From Streptomyces sp. 130 (GTDB taxonomy: Bacteria > Actinomycetota > Actinomycetes > Streptomycetales > Streptomycetaceae): 64,000 nucleotides of DNA. Below the pieces are notes generated by a model. That model did not search any database, was not told where the DNA came from, and saw nothing but the letters and a program-made list of their open reading frames with translations. Made by a program: the position numbers and the translations under genes. Shown here piece by piece: positions 6,693 to 15,716 of this stretch (positions are counted from its first letter, which is position 1; the number at the start of each line of letters is the position of its first letter). The DNA lies in NCBI RefSeq assembly GCF_007096885.1, contig NZ_VJNO01000019.1, positions 1-64,000 on the forward strand. Reading direction: 5' to 3'.

Positions 6693-7989
6693 GCCGCTCT
6701 CCCCCGCCGCACTCCGGGAGCTGGACCGGGCGCACGTCTGGCATCCGTACGGCCCCATGCCGGGCCGGCAGGAACCGCTGGTCGTGGAGTCCGCCTCCGG
6801 GGTCCGGCTGCGGCTCGCCGAACCCGCCCACGGCCACGAGGAGTTGGTCGACGGGATGTCCTCGTGGTGGTCGGCCGTGCACGGCTACAACCACCCCGTG
6901 CTGAACGAGGCGGCGCGCGGCCAGCTGGACCGGATGAGCCATGTGATGTTCGGCGGGCTCACCCACGAGCCCGCCGTCCGGCTGGCGGCCCGGCTGGTGG
7001 AGATCACCCCGGAGCCGCTGCGCCACGTCTTCCTCGCCGACTCGGGCTCCGTGTCGGTGGAGGTCGCCGTGAAGATGTGCCTCCAGTACTGGCGGTCGGC
7101 CGGGCGGCCGGCCAAGAAGCGGCTGCTGACCTGGCGCGGCGGCTACCACGGGGACACCTGGCAGCCGATGTCCGTGTGCGACCCCGAGGGCGGGATGCAC
7201 GAGCTGTGGTCCGGCGCCCTGCCCCGCCAGGTCTTCGCGGACGAACCGCCCGCCGGTTACGGCTCCGAGCCGGACCCGGCGTACGCGGCCCATCTGCGCG
7301 AGCTGATCGGGCGGCACGCGGACGAGCTGGCGGCGGTGATCGTGGAGCCGGTGGTGCAGGGCGCGGGCGGCATGCGCTTCCACTCCCCCGGCTATCTGCG
7401 GGTGCTGCGCGAGGCGTGCGACGCGTACGGCGTGCTGCTCGTGTTCGACGAGATCGCCACGGGCTTCGGCCGTACCGGAAAGCTGTTCGCCGCCGGGCAC
7501 GCGGGGGTCTGTCCCGACGTGATGTGCGTGGGCAAGGCGCTGACCGGCGGCTATCTGACGATGGCGGCGACGCTGTGCACGAGCGAGGTGGCGGACGGCA
7601 TCTCGCGCGGCGAGGTGCCGGTGCTCGCCCACGGCCCGACGTTCATGGGCAACCCGCTCGCCGCGTCGGTGGCCTGCGCCTCCATCGACCTGCTGCTCGG
7701 CCAGGACTGGCAGCAGGAGGTCAAGCGGATCGAGGCCGGTCTGGCCGAGGGCCTGGCGGCGGCGCGGGAGCTGCCCGGGGTCCGCGATGTGCGGGTGCTC
7801 GGCGCCATCGGGGTGGTCCAGCTGGACCACGAGGTGGACATGGCCGCGGCGACCTCGGCGGCGGTGCGGGAGGGGGTGTGGCTGCGGCCGTTCCGGGACC
7901 TCGTCTACACCATGCCGCCGTATGTGACGGGTGACGACGATGTGGCACGGATCTGCCGCGCGGTGTGCGCTGCGGCGCGGGAGGGCTGA
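6685..7989 (+). CDS. bioA: Adenosylmethionine-8-amino-7-oxononanoate aminotransferase BioA
   Basis: The 434-residue class-III PLP aminotransferase transfers the amino group of S-adenosylmethionine to 8-amino-7-oxononanoate. BioA hallmarks include RAHVWHPYGPM near the N-terminus, DGMSSWWSAVHGYNHP, LVFDEIATGFGRTG with the PLP-contacting Asp, and VGKALTGGY with the Schiff-base lysine. The ATG at 6685 lies inside the bioB stop region, so translation is coupled. Length matches the family. Confidence 0.95.
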   Translation: MPEPLSPAALRELDRAHVWHPYGPMPGRQEPLVVESASGVRLRLAEPAHGHEELVDGMSSWWSAVHGYNHPVLNEAARGQLDRMSHVMFGGLTHEPAVRLAARLVEITPEPLRHVFLADSGSVSVEVAVKMCLQYWRSAGRPAKKRLLTWRGGYHGDTWQPMSVCDPEGGMHELWSGALPRQVFADEPPAGYGSEPDPAYAAHLRELIGRHADELAAVIVEPVVQGAGGMRFHSPGYLRVLREACDAYGVLLVFDEIATGFGRTGKLFAAGHAGVCPDVMCVGKALTGGYLTMAATLCTSEVADGISRGEVPVLAHGPTFMGNPLAASVACASIDLLLGQDWQQEVKRIEAGLAEGLAAARELPGVRDVRVLGAIGVVQLDHEVDMAAATSAAVREGVWLRPFRDLVYTMPPYVTGDDDVARICRAVCAAAREG

Positions 7990-7992
7990 GGC

Positions 7993-8682
7993 GTGAACGT
8001 TCTGGTGGTGACCGGTACCGGTACGGAGATCGGCAAGTCGATCGTGACTGCGGCCGTGGCGGCGGCTGCCGCGCACCGCCGCGTCGCCGTGCTCAAACCG
8101 GCCCAGACCGGTCTGGCGCCGGGCGAGCCCGGTGACGCGGCGGAGGTGGCGCGACTGGCGGGAGGCCACGTCACGGCGGTCGAACTGGCCCGCTTCCCCG
8201 AGCCGTTGGCACCCGCCACGGCCGCCCGCCGGGCCGGGCTGGACCCGGTGCGTCCGTACGAGGTCGCCGAGGCCGCCGGGAAGCTGGCCGCCGACCACGA
8301 CCTGGTCCTGGTCGAGGGCGCCGGCGGGCTGCTCGTACGGTTCGACGACGAGGGCGCGACCCTGGCGGACGCGGCCCGGCTGCTCGCCGCCCCGGTCCTG
8401 GTGGTCGCCCCGGCCGGTCTGGGCACGCTGAACTCCACCGCCCTGACGGCGGAGGCGCTGCGGGCCCGGGGGCTCGACTGCCCGGGGGTGGTCATCGGCA
8501 GCATGCCGGCCGCGCCCGATCTGGCGGCGCGCTGCAATGTGACGGACCTCCCGGTGGCCGCCGGGGCCCCGCTGCTGGGCGTCGTCCCGGAGGGCGCCGG
8601 GTCGCTCGCACCGGCCGATTTCCGGGCGCGGGCGGCGAGTTGGCTGGCCGGGCCGCTGGGCGGCGACCGGCTGCCGGGCTGA
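7993..8682 (+). CDS. bioD: Dethiobiotin synthetase BioD
   Basis: The 229-residue protein is an ATP-dependent carboxylase that closes the ureido ring of dethiobiotin. The P-loop GTGTEIGKS (about 8-16), VLKPAQTG and VEGAGGLLV motifs are all present. It starts with GTG at 7993, directly after the bioA stop, as the last gene of bioB-bioA-bioD. No bioC, bioH or bioI pimelate-making gene is in the window, so pimeloyl thioester must come from elsewhere. Confidence 0.93.
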   Translation: MNVLVVTGTGTEIGKSIVTAAVAAAAAHRRVAVLKPAQTGLAPGEPGDAAEVARLAGGHVTAVELARFPEPLAPATAARRAGLDPVRPYEVAEAAGKLAADHDLVLVEGAGGLLVRFDDEGATLADAARLLAAPVLVVAPAGLGTLNSTALTAEALRARGLDCPGVVIGSMPAAPDLAARCNVTDLPVAAGAPLLGVVPEGAGSLAPADFRARAASWLAGPLGGDRLPG

Positions 8683-8730
8683 GCGGCCGGCCGCCGGGCC
8701 GAGACCGAGGAGAAGACACGAGATCCCGGT

Positions 8731-8757
8731 GTGCGGGCGTCCGAGGGGCGCCCGCAC
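8731..8757 (+). terminator. Terminator of the bioBAD operon
   Basis: GTGCGGGCG (8731-8739) and CGCCCGCAC (8749-8757) are perfect 9-bp arms with a 9-nt loop, 48 nt after the bioD stop. There is no T-tract, which is usual in Streptomyces. The remaining bases up to the P450 gene show no gene. Confidence 0.7.
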
Positions 8758-8923
8758 GTCCGTTCACCGGGCAGTCCCGGACGGATTCCGTACCCCGGCC
8801 CCCCATTGGTCGAACACCTGGTCATAATTCCTGCTCAGGGCTCAGGTAGCCGAAGTCACCGCGGTCGGCCACGTCCTGGCGAAGCAGCGCGCCAACCGAC
8901 CAGTTCTCGCGACGACTCATGGA

Positions 8924-10213
8924 GTGACATTGAGTACGACGACGTTCCGTTCCCGCATCACGGCCCGGCTCGGGCGCGGCTACCTGGCCAGGATCCAGAA
9001 GCACGGATTCGGGTCGACCACGATGAAACTGCTCCCGGAACAGCTGCTGATGCCGCTGCGCAGGGAGGGGCTCGACCCGGTCCGGCGGCTCACCGAGACC
9101 CGGGCGAGCGCACCGGTGGCCAGGGTGGCGCTGCCGTTCGGCATGGACGCCTGGGTGGTGACCGGCTACGAGGAGGCGAAGGCCGTGCTCGGCTCCGCCG
9201 AGGGCTTCAGCACGGACTTCGCCCATCTGGCGGGCAACGCGGGCATAGCCGCCGAGCACAGCCCCGGCGGCCTGGGGTTCAGCGATCCGCCGGTGCACAC
9301 GCGGCTGCGCCGCATCCTGACGCCGGAGTTCACGATGCGCCGGCTGCGCAGGCTCACGCCCAGGATCGACGCCATCGTCGCGGAGCGCCTGGACGCGATG
9401 GCGGCCGCGCCGGGGCCGGTCGACCTGGTGCACGCGTTCGCGCTGCCCGTGCCGTCGCTGACCATCTGCGAACTGCTCGGGGTGCCCTACGAGGACCGCG
9501 ACGACTTCCAGAAGCTGGCCATGGACCGCTTCGACCTGTTCGCGGGGACCACCGCGCCGTTCGGGGCCATGTCGGCGTCGCTCGACTACTTCCGGGGCGT
9601 CGTGCGGGCCCAGCGGCGGGCGCCGGGCGACGGCCTGCTCGGGATGATCGTGCGGGAGCACGGGGACAGCGTGGACGACGAGGAGCTGGCGGGCCTGGCG
9701 GACGGGGTGCTCACCGGGGGCTTCGAGACCACCGCCAGCACGATCGCGCTGGGCGCCCTCGTTCTGCTGCGGAACCCGGGGGTGGCTGACCGGCTGCGCG
9801 CGGACGACGGTGTGACGGCGCCCTTCGTGGAGGAGGTGCTGCGCTATCTGTCGGCCGTGCAGATGGCCTTCCCCCGGTTCGCCCGCGAGGACATCGAGAT
9901 CGCGGGGGTGGTGATCCCGCGCGGCGACATGGTGCTCTGCTCGCTGAGCGGCGCCAACCGGGACCCGGCGTACGTCACGGACGACGGGCGGTTCGACGTG
10001 GACCGGGTCACCCCGGCCGGGCATCTCGCCTTCGGGTACGGCATCCACCGCTGCATCGGCGCGGAGCTCGCGCGTATGGAACTGCGCTCCGCCTTCCCGG
10101 CCCTGGTCCGGCGCTTCCCCGCGATGCGGCTCGCCGTCCCGCCGCAGGACCTCTCCTTCCGCAAGCTGTCGATCGTGTACGGCGTCGAGTCGCTGCCCGC
10201 GCGACTGCGCTGA
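8924..10213 (+). CDS. Cytochrome P450
   Basis: The product of about 429 residues has the P450 signatures: GGFETTAS in the I helix for oxygen activation, EVLRY as the K-helix ExxR, and FGYGIHRCIGAELAR carrying the heme-ligand Cys. It is a soluble class-I bacterial P450 that would need ferredoxin and a reductase, neither of which is adjacent. The substrate is unknown; it lies alone between the bio operon and a GNAT gene, so no pathway is indicated. The start could be GTG 8924 or TTG 8930; GGAG at 8921-8924 fits the TTG better. Confidence 0.92.
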   Translation: MTLSTTTFRSRITARLGRGYLARIQKHGFGSTTMKLLPEQLLMPLRREGLDPVRRLTETRASAPVARVALPFGMDAWVVTGYEEAKAVLGSAEGFSTDFAHLAGNAGIAAEHSPGGLGFSDPPVHTRLRRILTPEFTMRRLRRLTPRIDAIVAERLDAMAAAPGPVDLVHAFALPVPSLTICELLGVPYEDRDDFQKLAMDRFDLFAGTTAPFGAMSASLDYFRGVVRAQRRAPGDGLLGMIVREHGDSVDDEELAGLADGVLTGGFETTASTIALGALVLLRNPGVADRLRADDGVTAPFVEEVLRYLSAVQMAFPRFAREDIEIAGVVIPRGDMVLCSLSGANRDPAYVTDDGRFDVDRVTPAGHLAFGYGIHRCIGAELARMELRSAFPALVRRFPAMRLAVPPQDLSFRKLSIVYGVESLPARLR

Positions 10214-10274
10214 GCCGTCCCGTACGGAGGGAAAGCGATTGTCCGGGGAAACGGATCTCTGATGTGCTCGCCCC

Positions 10275-10715
10275 ATGAGTGATCTCCCGATACGCCCCGC
10301 CGCCCTCTCCGACATCGACCCCGTGCTGCTGTTCTGGCGGACGGCGGCGGAGGGCACCAGCATCAGCGACGACCACGAGGGGGTGGCCCGGCTCATCGGC
10401 CGGGACCCGGGGGCGCTGCTCCTCGCGGAGCGCGAGGGCGTGCTCGTGGGGACCGTCATCGCGGGCTTCGACGGCTGGCGGTGCTCCGCCTACCGGCTGG
10501 CCGTCCACCCGGACCACCGCCGGCAGGGCATCGCGACCGCGCTGCTCGAGGCGGCCGAGCGGCGCTTCGCCGAGCTGGGCGGACGGCGGGTGGACGCCAT
10601 GGTCCTGGAGGAGAACGAGCGGGCCCACCACGCCTGGCGGGCGGCCGGCTACCAGCGGGAGAACCACTGGCGGCGGTGGGTGAAGCCGCTCCGCCCGGGC
10701 ACAGGGGGCAGGTGA
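10275..10715 (+). CDS. GNAT-family N-acetyltransferase
   Basis: The 146-residue protein is a single GNAT domain with the acetyl-CoA loop in RLAVHPDHRRQGIATALLE (about 75-93) and a C-terminal AHHAWRAAGYQ motif. Such enzymes acetylate small amines or protein N-termini; nothing here indicates the substrate. It follows the P450 gene by 61 nt and may or may not share its transcript. Confidence 0.88.
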   Translation: MSDLPIRPAALSDIDPVLLFWRTAAEGTSISDDHEGVARLIGRDPGALLLAEREGVLVGTVIAGFDGWRCSAYRLAVHPDHRRQGIATALLEAAERRFAELGGRRVDAMVLEENERAHHAWRAAGYQRENHWRRWVKPLRPGTGGR

Positions 10716-10752
10716 CCGGCCACACCCGCCATTTTGCCTATCCTTTACTATG

Positions 10753-10813
10753 GGGAGGCAGTCCTGCCCCTTCCGACGAAAGGTGTGAGCGTCCGCCCAT
10801 GGGCGAGCCTCCC
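10753..10813 (+). other. Structured leader upstream of the CNNM/CorC genes
   Basis: The 166-nt gap before the membrane-protein gene contains GGGAGGC (10753-10759) pairing with GCCTCCC (10807-10813). An internal self-complementary GCCCATGGGC lies at 10795-10804, with an AT-rich stretch just upstream (10729-10752). It may be a folded 5' leader. I could not match it to the M-box or yybP-ykoY consensus. Confidence 0.35.
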
Positions 10814-10881
10814 AGTATCAGAAGCCACCGACACCGCGCGGTCCGCCGGTCCCTGTCCGATCATGGGACGGAGGTGAACCG

Positions 10882-12219
10882 ATGACCGAAGTGCTTCTGC
10901 TGCTCGTTGCGGTACTGCTCTCCCTCGCCTGCGGCGCCTTCGTCGCGGCCGAGTTCTCCTTGACCACGGTGGAGCGCGGTCAGCTGGAGCGGGCCGTCGA
11001 GCAGGGCGAGCGCGGCGCCGCGAGCGCCATGAAGGCGGTCCGCGGCCTCACCTTCCAGCTGTCCGGGGCGCAGCTCGGCATCACCGTCACCAACCTGGTC
11101 GTCGGCATGCTCTCCGAGCCGTCGATCGCGAAGCTGATCCGGGGCCCGGTGGAGTCCGTCGGCCTCTCGCCCGGTGCGGCCTCGTCCGTGGCGCTCGTCA
11201 TCGGTACGGCGCTGTCCACGGTGTTCCTGATGGTCGTCGGTGAGCTGGTCCCGAAGAACTGGGCCATCTCCTCACCGCTCGCGGTCGCGAAGACGGTCGC
11301 GACCCCGCAGCGGGCCTTCACCGCCGTCTTCCGGCCCTTCATCAGCCACCTCAACAACACCGCCAACCGGATCGTGCGCCGCTTCGGGCTCGAACCGGCC
11401 GAGGAGCTGGCGTCCGCGCGCAGCCCGCAGGAGCTGATGGCGCTCGCCAGGCACTCCGCCAAGGAGGGCGCGCTGGAGGCGGACACCGCCGAGCTGTTCG
11501 TCCGCACCCTCAACCTGCCGGAGCTCACCGCCGAGAACGTGATGACCCCGCGCGTGCAGGTCACCGCCCTGGAGGTCAGCGCGACCGCCGAGGACGTCGC
11601 CAACGCGACCCGGGCCACCGGCCTCTCCCGCTTCCCCGTCTACCGGGGCAGCCTCGACACCGTCGTCGGCGTCGCCCACATCAAGGACGTGCTGGCCGTC
11701 CCGGCCGGGCAGCGGCCCCGCAAGCGGGTGTCCGAGATGCTGCGCGAGCCGGTGCTCGTGCCCGAGACGCTGACCGTGGACCGGCTGCTCGACCGGCTGT
11801 CCGGCAAGCTCGCCATGGCGGTCGTGATCGACGAGTACGGCGGCACGGCGGGCGTCGTGACGCTGGAGGACATCGTGGAGGAGGTCGTCGGCGAGGTGCG
11901 CGACGAGCACGACCCGCACGAGACGCCGGACCTCGCCCCGGCCGGCGAGGACGCCGACGGGCGCGTCCTGTGGTCGGCGGACGGTGCCGCCCGCACGGAC
12001 CAGCTGGAGACGATCGGGCTGCGCGTGCCGGACGGCCCGTACGAGACCCTGGCGGGCCTGATCGCCACGGAGATCGGCCGCATCCCGGCCGTGGGCGACT
12101 CGATCGAGCTGGCCGGCTGGCGGCTGGACGTGGTGGACGCCTCCGGGCGCCGCGCCGCCCGGGCGCTGCTGCACGCGCCGCTGACCGGTTCCCACCTGCC
12201 GTCGGAGGACGAGCGATGA
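10882..12219 (+). CDS. CNNM/CorC-type membrane transporter (DUF21-CBS-CorC_HlyC)
   Basis: The 445-residue protein has an N-terminal CNNM (DUF21) membrane domain (about 1-190) with ALVPKNWA-like loop, two CBS domains (about 205-330, including RFPVYRGSLD and IDEYGGTAGVVTLEDIVEE) and a C-terminal CorC_HlyC domain (about 345-430). This family handles Mg2+ or other divalent cations, mostly as exporters, with CBS domains binding nucleotides. ATG 10882 has GGAGGTGAA just before it. The downstream paralogue overlaps by ATGA, so the two are co-translated and may form a hetero-oligomer. Confidence 0.9.
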   Translation: MTEVLLLLVAVLLSLACGAFVAAEFSLTTVERGQLERAVEQGERGAASAMKAVRGLTFQLSGAQLGITVTNLVVGMLSEPSIAKLIRGPVESVGLSPGAASSVALVIGTALSTVFLMVVGELVPKNWAISSPLAVAKTVATPQRAFTAVFRPFISHLNNTANRIVRRFGLEPAEELASARSPQELMALARHSAKEGALEADTAELFVRTLNLPELTAENVMTPRVQVTALEVSATAEDVANATRATGLSRFPVYRGSLDTVVGVAHIKDVLAVPAGQRPRKRVSEMLREPVLVPETLTVDRLLDRLSGKLAMAVVIDEYGGTAGVVTLEDIVEEVVGEVRDEHDPHETPDLAPAGEDADGRVLWSADGAARTDQLETIGLRVPDGPYETLAGLIATEIGRIPAVGDSIELAGWRLDVVDASGRRAARALLHAPLTGSHLPSEDER

Positions 12220-13235
12220 CCGCCGTACAGCTCTTCATCGGTCTGCTGACGCTGGTCGTGAACGCCTTCTTCGTCGGCGCGGAGTTCGCCCTGATCTCGG
12301 TGCGCCGCAGCCAGATCGAGCCGCAGGCCGAGCAGGGCAACCGGCGGGCGCGCAGCGTCATCTGGGGCCTCGAACACGTCTCGGCGCTCCTCGCGGCGGC
12401 GCAGCTGGGCATCACGCTGTGCACCCTGGTGCTCGGTATCGTCGCCGAACCCGCGATCGCGCACCTGCTGGAACCCGTCTTCGACGCGGTGGGCGTGCCG
12501 CACGGCCTGGTCCACCCGGCCTCGTTCGTGATCGCGCTGACGGTGGCGACCTATCTGCACATGCTGCTGGGCGAGATGGTCCCGAAGAACATCGCGCTGG
12601 CCGAACCGGTGCGGTCCGCGCTGCTGCTCGGCCCGCCGCTGGTGACGCTGGCCCGGGCGCTGCGCCCGGTGATCTTCGCGATCAACGCCTTCGCCAACGC
12701 CCTGCTGAAGCTGTTGCGGGTGGAGACGAAGAACGAGGTGGAGGCGACGTTCTCGGACGACGAGCTGGCTCGCCTGGTGAAGGACGCCGGTGACGCGGGG
12801 CTGGTGGACGACCGGGCGGCCGAGCGCCTGCACCACGCGCTGGAGCTGGGCCGCCGGCCGGTACGGGACGTGGTGCTGCCGGTCGACCGGGTGATGTACA
12901 TCCGGGTCGGGGCGACACCGGAGGAGCTGGAGCGGCTGTCGTACGAGACGGGGTTCTCGCGCTTCCCGGTGATGGACGCCGAGCGGCGCATCCTCGGCTA
13001 CCTCCATGTGAAGGACGCCCTGGACGTCACCCCGCGCGACATGCCGTTCCCGGTCTCCTCGATGCGGCCGATCGCCCGGGTCCGGGCGGCGACTCCGCTG
13101 GACGACGCGCTCACCGCGCTGCGGCGCAGCCGGACGCACCTGGCGGCGGTCCTGGACGAGGACGGCCGGCTCGCGGGCATGGTGACGATGGAGGACGTGC
13201 TCCGGGAGCTGGTGGGACGGCCGCAGAGCCGCTGA
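12216..13235 (+). CDS. Second CNNM-CBS membrane protein, without CorC_HlyC domain
   Basis: The 339-residue paralogue of the preceding gene has the DUF21 membrane domain (about 1-190, with GEMVPKNIALAEP) and a CBS pair (about 210-335, ending MVTMEDVLRELVG). It stops there and lacks the C-terminal CorC_HlyC domain of its neighbour. The start ATG 12216 overlaps the upstream stop (ATGA), indicating translational coupling. Role inferred: partner subunit in divalent cation transport. Confidence 0.9.
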   Translation: MTAVQLFIGLLTLVVNAFFVGAEFALISVRRSQIEPQAEQGNRRARSVIWGLEHVSALLAAAQLGITLCTLVLGIVAEPAIAHLLEPVFDAVGVPHGLVHPASFVIALTVATYLHMLLGEMVPKNIALAEPVRSALLLGPPLVTLARALRPVIFAINAFANALLKLLRVETKNEVEATFSDDELARLVKDAGDAGLVDDRAAERLHHALELGRRPVRDVVLPVDRVMYIRVGATPEELERLSYETGFSRFPVMDAERRILGYLHVKDALDVTPRDMPFPVSSMRPIARVRAATPLDDALTALRRSRTHLAAVLDEDGRLAGMVTMEDVLRELVGRPQSR

Positions 13236-13238
13236 GCC

Positions 13239-13272
13239 AGGGCGGTTCCGGGCCCCGGTCCGGAGCCGCCCT
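13239..13272 (+). terminator. Terminator after the CNNM operon
   Basis: AGGGCGGTTCCGG (13239-13251) pairs with CCGGAGCCGCCCT (13260-13272) over 13 positions with one G-U, around an 8-nt loop, 3 nt after the stop codon. Confidence 0.7.
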
Positions 13273-13316
13273 TCGCCCGCCGGGGGCGTACGGCACCGCG
13301 ATACGATCGCAGCGCC

Positions 13317-14186
13317 ATGGAAATCAATGCCTCATACACCAGTCTGGTCGCGGTCGGCGACTCGTTCACCGAGGGCATGTCGGACCTGCTGCCCGACGGT
13401 TCTTACCGGGGCTGGGCCGATGTGCTCGCCTCCCGGCTCGCGGCCCGCACGCCGGGTTTCCGGTACGCCAATCTCGCGGTCCGCGGGAAGCTCATCGGCC
13501 AGATCGTGGACGAGCAGGTGGACGTGGCGGCGGCCATGCGGGCGGATGTGGTGACGCTGGTCGGCGGCCTCAACGACACCCTGCGGCCCAAGTGCGACAT
13601 GGGCATGGTGCGCGGACGCCTCGAAGAGGCGGTGGAGCGTCTGGCACCGTCCTGCGAGAAGCTGGTGCTGATGCGCAGCCCCGGCCGCAACGGCCCCGTG
13701 ATGGAGCGGTTCCGGCCGCGCATGGAGGAGCTGTTCGCGCTGGTGGACGAGCTGGCCGCGCGGCACGACGCGGTGGTGGTCGACCTGTACGGCGCCCCGG
13801 CGCTGGGCGACCCGCGGCTCTGGGACGTGGACCGGCTGCATCTGACCGCCGAGGGGCACCGCCGGGTGGCCGAGGCGGTCTGGCAGGCGCTGGGGCTGCC
13901 GCCGGAGAGCGACTGGCGGGCCCCGCTGCCCGCCTCGGCCCCGGCGCGCTGGGCCGCCCGGCGGGTGGCGGACGCGCGCTTCGCCCGGCAGCACCTGCTG
14001 CCCTGGATCGGCCGGCGGCTCACGGGGCGCTCGTCGGGCGACGGACGGGCCGGGGCGCAGTACGACGCCGAGCTCGGGCGGGCCTTCTGGGTGACCCCCG
14101 AGGAGGACGGCTGGGCGGCTCCGGTGGCGACGTGGCGGCAGGTGGAGTCCGGTGAGCGGGGGGCGCGGGACGCGTCCGGTTCGTAG
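13317..14186 (+). CDS. SGNH/GDSL-type hydrolase, intracellular
   Basis: The 289-residue protein shows the SGNH blocks: VAVGDSFTEG with the nucleophile Ser (block I, about 11-20), VGGLNDTLRP (block III Asn, about 83-92) and DVDRLHLTAEG with Asp and His (block V). No signal peptide is present, so it is a cytoplasmic esterase or lipase-like enzyme of unknown substrate. A basic C-terminal extension of about 80 residues follows the domain. A TACGAT -10-like box at 13302-13307 ends 9 nt before the ATG, pointing to a leaderless or very short leader. Confidence 0.88.
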   Translation: MEINASYTSLVAVGDSFTEGMSDLLPDGSYRGWADVLASRLAARTPGFRYANLAVRGKLIGQIVDEQVDVAAAMRADVVTLVGGLNDTLRPKCDMGMVRGRLEEAVERLAPSCEKLVLMRSPGRNGPVMERFRPRMEELFALVDELAARHDAVVVDLYGAPALGDPRLWDVDRLHLTAEGHRRVAEAVWQALGLPPESDWRAPLPASAPARWAARRVADARFARQHLLPWIGRRLTGRSSGDGRAGAQYDAELGRAFWVTPEEDGWAAPVATWRQVESGERGARDASGS

Positions 14187-14190
14187 CAAC

Positions 14191-14237
14191 GCACAAACCG
14201 GACCTCGGCGCTGAGCTGCACAAACCGCCAGTAGAAT
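14191..14237 (+). promoter_or_regulatory. purB promoter region with direct repeat
   Basis: GCACAAACCG occurs twice, at 14191-14200 and 14218-14227, 27 bp apart. TAGAAT at 14232-14237 is a good -10 box placed 8 nt before the GTG start at 14246, so the purB transcript is probably leaderless. The repeat could bind a regulator; none is identified. Confidence 0.5.
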
Positions 14238-14245
14238 CCGTACAC

Positions 14246-15688
14246 GTGACTGCTGTGTCTGCGAAGCCTCGCATCCCCAATGTCCTGGCCGGCCGCTACG
14301 CCTCCACGGAGCTGGCCGTCCTCTGGTCCCCCGAGCAGAAGGTGAAGCTGGAACGCCGGCTGTGGCTGGCGGTGCTGCGCGCCCAGAAGGACCTCGGGAT
14401 CGAGGTGCCCGACGCCGCCCTCGCCGATTACGAGCGCGTCCTGGACCAGGTCGACCTGGCCTCGATCGCCGAGCGCGAGAAGGTCACCCGGCACGACGTG
14501 AAGGCCCGGATCGAGGAGTTCAACGCCCTCGCCGGCCACGAGCACGTCCACAAGGGCATGACCTCGCGCGACCTCACCGAGAACGTCGAGCAGCTGCAGA
14601 TCCGGCTCTCCCTGGAGCTGATGCGCGACCGCACGGTGGCCGTCCTGGCCCGCCTGGGCAAGCTGGCGGGCGAGTACCGCGAGCTGGTGGTCGCCGGGCG
14701 CTCCCACAACGTCGCCGCGCAGGCCACCACCCTCGGCAAGCGCTTCGCGACCGCGGCCGACGAGCTGCTGGTGGCGTACGGCCGCCTGGAGGATCTGCTC
14801 GGCCGCTACCCGCTGCGCGGCATCAAGGGCCCGGTCGGCACCGCGCAGGACATGCTGGACCTGCTGGGCGGCGACGCCGGGAAGCTCGCCGAGCTCGAGG
14901 AGCGCATCGCCGCGCACCTCGGCTTCGCGCACGCCTTCACCTCGGTCGGCCAGGTCTACCCCCGGTCGCTCGACTACGACGTGGTGACCGCGCTGGTCCA
15001 GCTGGCTGCGGCGCCCTCGTCGGTGGCGAAGACCATCCGGCTGATGGCCGGCCACGAGCTGGTCACCGAGGGCTTCAAGCCCGGCCAGGTCGGCTCGTCC
15101 GCGATGCCGCACAAGATGAACACCCGCTCCTGCGAGCGCGTCAACGGCCTGATGGTCATCCTGCGCGGCTACGCGTCGATGACCGGCGAACTGGCGGGCG
15201 ACCAGTGGAACGAGGGCGATGTCTCCTGCTCCGTGGTCCGCCGGGTGGCCCTGCCGGACGCGTTCTTCGCGTTCGACGGGCTGGTCGAGACGTTCCTGAC
15301 GGTGCTGGACGAGTTCGGCGCGTTCCCGGCCGTGGTCGCCCGCGAGCTGGACCGCTACCTGCCGTTCCTCGCCACGACCAAGGTCCTGATGGGCGCGGTG
15401 CGCGCCGGCGTCGGCCGCGAGGTCGCGCACGAGGCCATCAAGGAGAACGCCGTCGCGTCCGCCCTCGCCATGCGCGAGCAGGGCACCGAGCGCAACGAAC
15501 TGCTGGACAAGCTCGCGGCCGACGAGCGCATCCCGCTGGACCGCGCCCAGCTGGACGAGCTCATGGCGGACAAGCTGTCCTTCACCGGGGCGGCCGGCGA
15601 CCAGGTCACCGCGCTCGTCGCGCGGATCGAGGAGATCACCAAGCAGCACCCCGAGGCCGCCGGCTACGCACCCGGCTCCATCCTCTGA
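14246..15688 (+). CDS. purB: Adenylosuccinate lyase
   Basis: The 480-residue enzyme of the fumarase/aspartase superfamily acts twice in purine synthesis, cleaving SAICAR to AICAR and adenylosuccinate to AMP. The fumarate-lyase signature GSSAMPHKMNTRSCE (about 284-298) contains the flexible catalytic loop. HKGMTSRDLTEN and RSHNVAAQATT carry further active-site His residues. The GTG start is supported by the TAGAAT box 8 nt upstream and the absence of a ribosome-binding site. Related lyases such as argininosuccinate lyase fit less well. Confidence 0.93.
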   Translation: MTAVSAKPRIPNVLAGRYASTELAVLWSPEQKVKLERRLWLAVLRAQKDLGIEVPDAALADYERVLDQVDLASIAEREKVTRHDVKARIEEFNALAGHEHVHKGMTSRDLTENVEQLQIRLSLELMRDRTVAVLARLGKLAGEYRELVVAGRSHNVAAQATTLGKRFATAADELLVAYGRLEDLLGRYPLRGIKGPVGTAQDMLDLLGGDAGKLAELEERIAAHLGFAHAFTSVGQVYPRSLDYDVVTALVQLAAAPSSVAKTIRLMAGHELVTEGFKPGQVGSSAMPHKMNTRSCERVNGLMVILRGYASMTGELAGDQWNEGDVSCSVVRRVALPDAFFAFDGLVETFLTVLDEFGAFPAVVARELDRYLPFLATTKVLMGAVRAGVGREVAHEAIKENAVASALAMREQGTERNELLDKLAADERIPLDRAQLDELMADKLSFTGAAGDQVTALVARIEEITKQHPEAAGYAPGSIL

Positions 15689-15716
15689 CGGCGCCCCGGC
15701 CGATCCGCCCCCGCGC

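Noticed and set aside
4020..6758. Minus-strand frame of 912 codons across bioF and opposite bioB
   Set aside because: It overlaps the true bioF on the same strand in another frame and opposes bioB; the sequence is repetitive Arg/Gly/Ala without motifs.
6343..8757. Long minus-strand open frame (804 codons) opposite bioA and bioD
   Set aside because: It is the GC-bias shadow of well-recognised biotin genes, with low-complexity Arg/Gly/Pro/His sequence and no domain.
8924..10213. P450 as part of biotin (BioI-like) or the polyketide cluster
   Set aside because: It is after a strong terminator following bioD, lacks an adjacent carrier or redox partner, and is over 40 kb from the PKS.
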